Source: Pseudomonadota bacterium
GTDB taxonomy: Bacteria > SAR324 > XYD2-FULL-50-16 > JAHJRI01
NCBI GenBank assembly: GCA_022360105.1
Contig: JAKSDL010000036.1
Span: 1 to 14,808, forward strand
Direction: 5' to 3'
Length of the DNA: 14,808 nt
Numbering within the stretch: position 1 is the first letter of the stretch; every line of letters begins with the position of its first letter. Shown here one piece after another: positions 14,655 through 14,808 of the stretch. Both the position numbers and the translations under genes were made by a program. Under the pieces are notes generated by a model. It was not told the origin of the DNA. It worked only from the letters and a program-made list of their open reading frames with translations, and searched no databases.

Positions 14655-14808
14655 TCTTTCAGTCAACTGCCTTTACCAAACTGATTTCCTTCCTGTTTTC
14701 GATTTCAACATCGTTTATTCCAAACTCGAAAAATTAGTATCCCTTCAGCTTGCAGTTTTTTGAGTTCATCCATATTTTATCTAATAAATTGATATCATAA
14801 AACATATC

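Noticed and set aside
14705..14773. 22-codon minus-strand frame MDELKKLQAEGILIFRVW... near the right edge
   Set aside because: Too short, no ribosome-binding site, stop codon immediately upstream in frame, and no recognised family. The rest of 14655-14808 is AT-rich with no supported feature.

Overview
The window looks like chromosomal housekeeping DNA from a Gram-negative bacterium. The evidence is a lipoprotein signal peptide, an LPS-core-type family 2 glycosyltransferase, an exported pentapeptide-repeat protein, and a MutL that carries the nuclease motif found in bacteria without MutH. The base composition is moderately AT-rich by eye. An uncultured marine deltaproteobacterial or SAR324-like lineage would fit, but that placement is a guess from gene content and was not tested. 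I see no phage, transposon, CRISPR array, tRNA or rRNA.

Left half (1-6400, minus strand): six genes read towards position 1 and probably form one transcription unit. In transcription order they are a small putative lipoprotein of unknown function, ilvB, ilvN, ilvC (the shared core of valine, leucine and isoleucine synthesis), xseA (exonuclease VII large subunit) and proS (archaeal/eukaryotic-type prolyl-tRNA synthetase, cut by the window edge). Junctions are tight: 26 bp, a 4-base ATGA overlap, 62 bp, a 1-base TAATG overlap and 3 bp. A strong sigma70-like promoter lies 175 nt upstream of the first gene. A short hairpin followed by six T residues sits in the only real gap, between ilvN and ilvC.

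Centre (6401-7102): a 702-bp AT-rich divergent intergenic region. It holds the minus-strand promoter, a pair of 11-bp direct repeats 21 bp apart, a small dyad, a perfect 13-bp inverted repeat with a 48-bp spacer, and a 31-codon reading frame in phase with the downstream kinase but separated from it by one TGA.

Right half (7103-14808, plus strand): first a soluble hybrid histidine kinase (HisKA, HATPase, receiver, HPt) followed by a 14-bp-stem hairpin. Then come mutL (mismatch repair), der (ribosome-assembly GTPase), a family 2 glycosyltransferase overlapping der by ATGA, and an exported protein made almost entirely of 73 uninterrupted pentapeptide repeats. The last 154 bases (14655-14808) are AT-rich and hold no gene I can support.

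Most genes are well-known families. The less explained parts are the lipoprotein leading the ilv operon, the ilvN-ilvC hairpin, the structured central intergenic region with its in-frame TGA, and the long exported pentapeptide-repeat protein. I did not find a clearly new multi-gene system.
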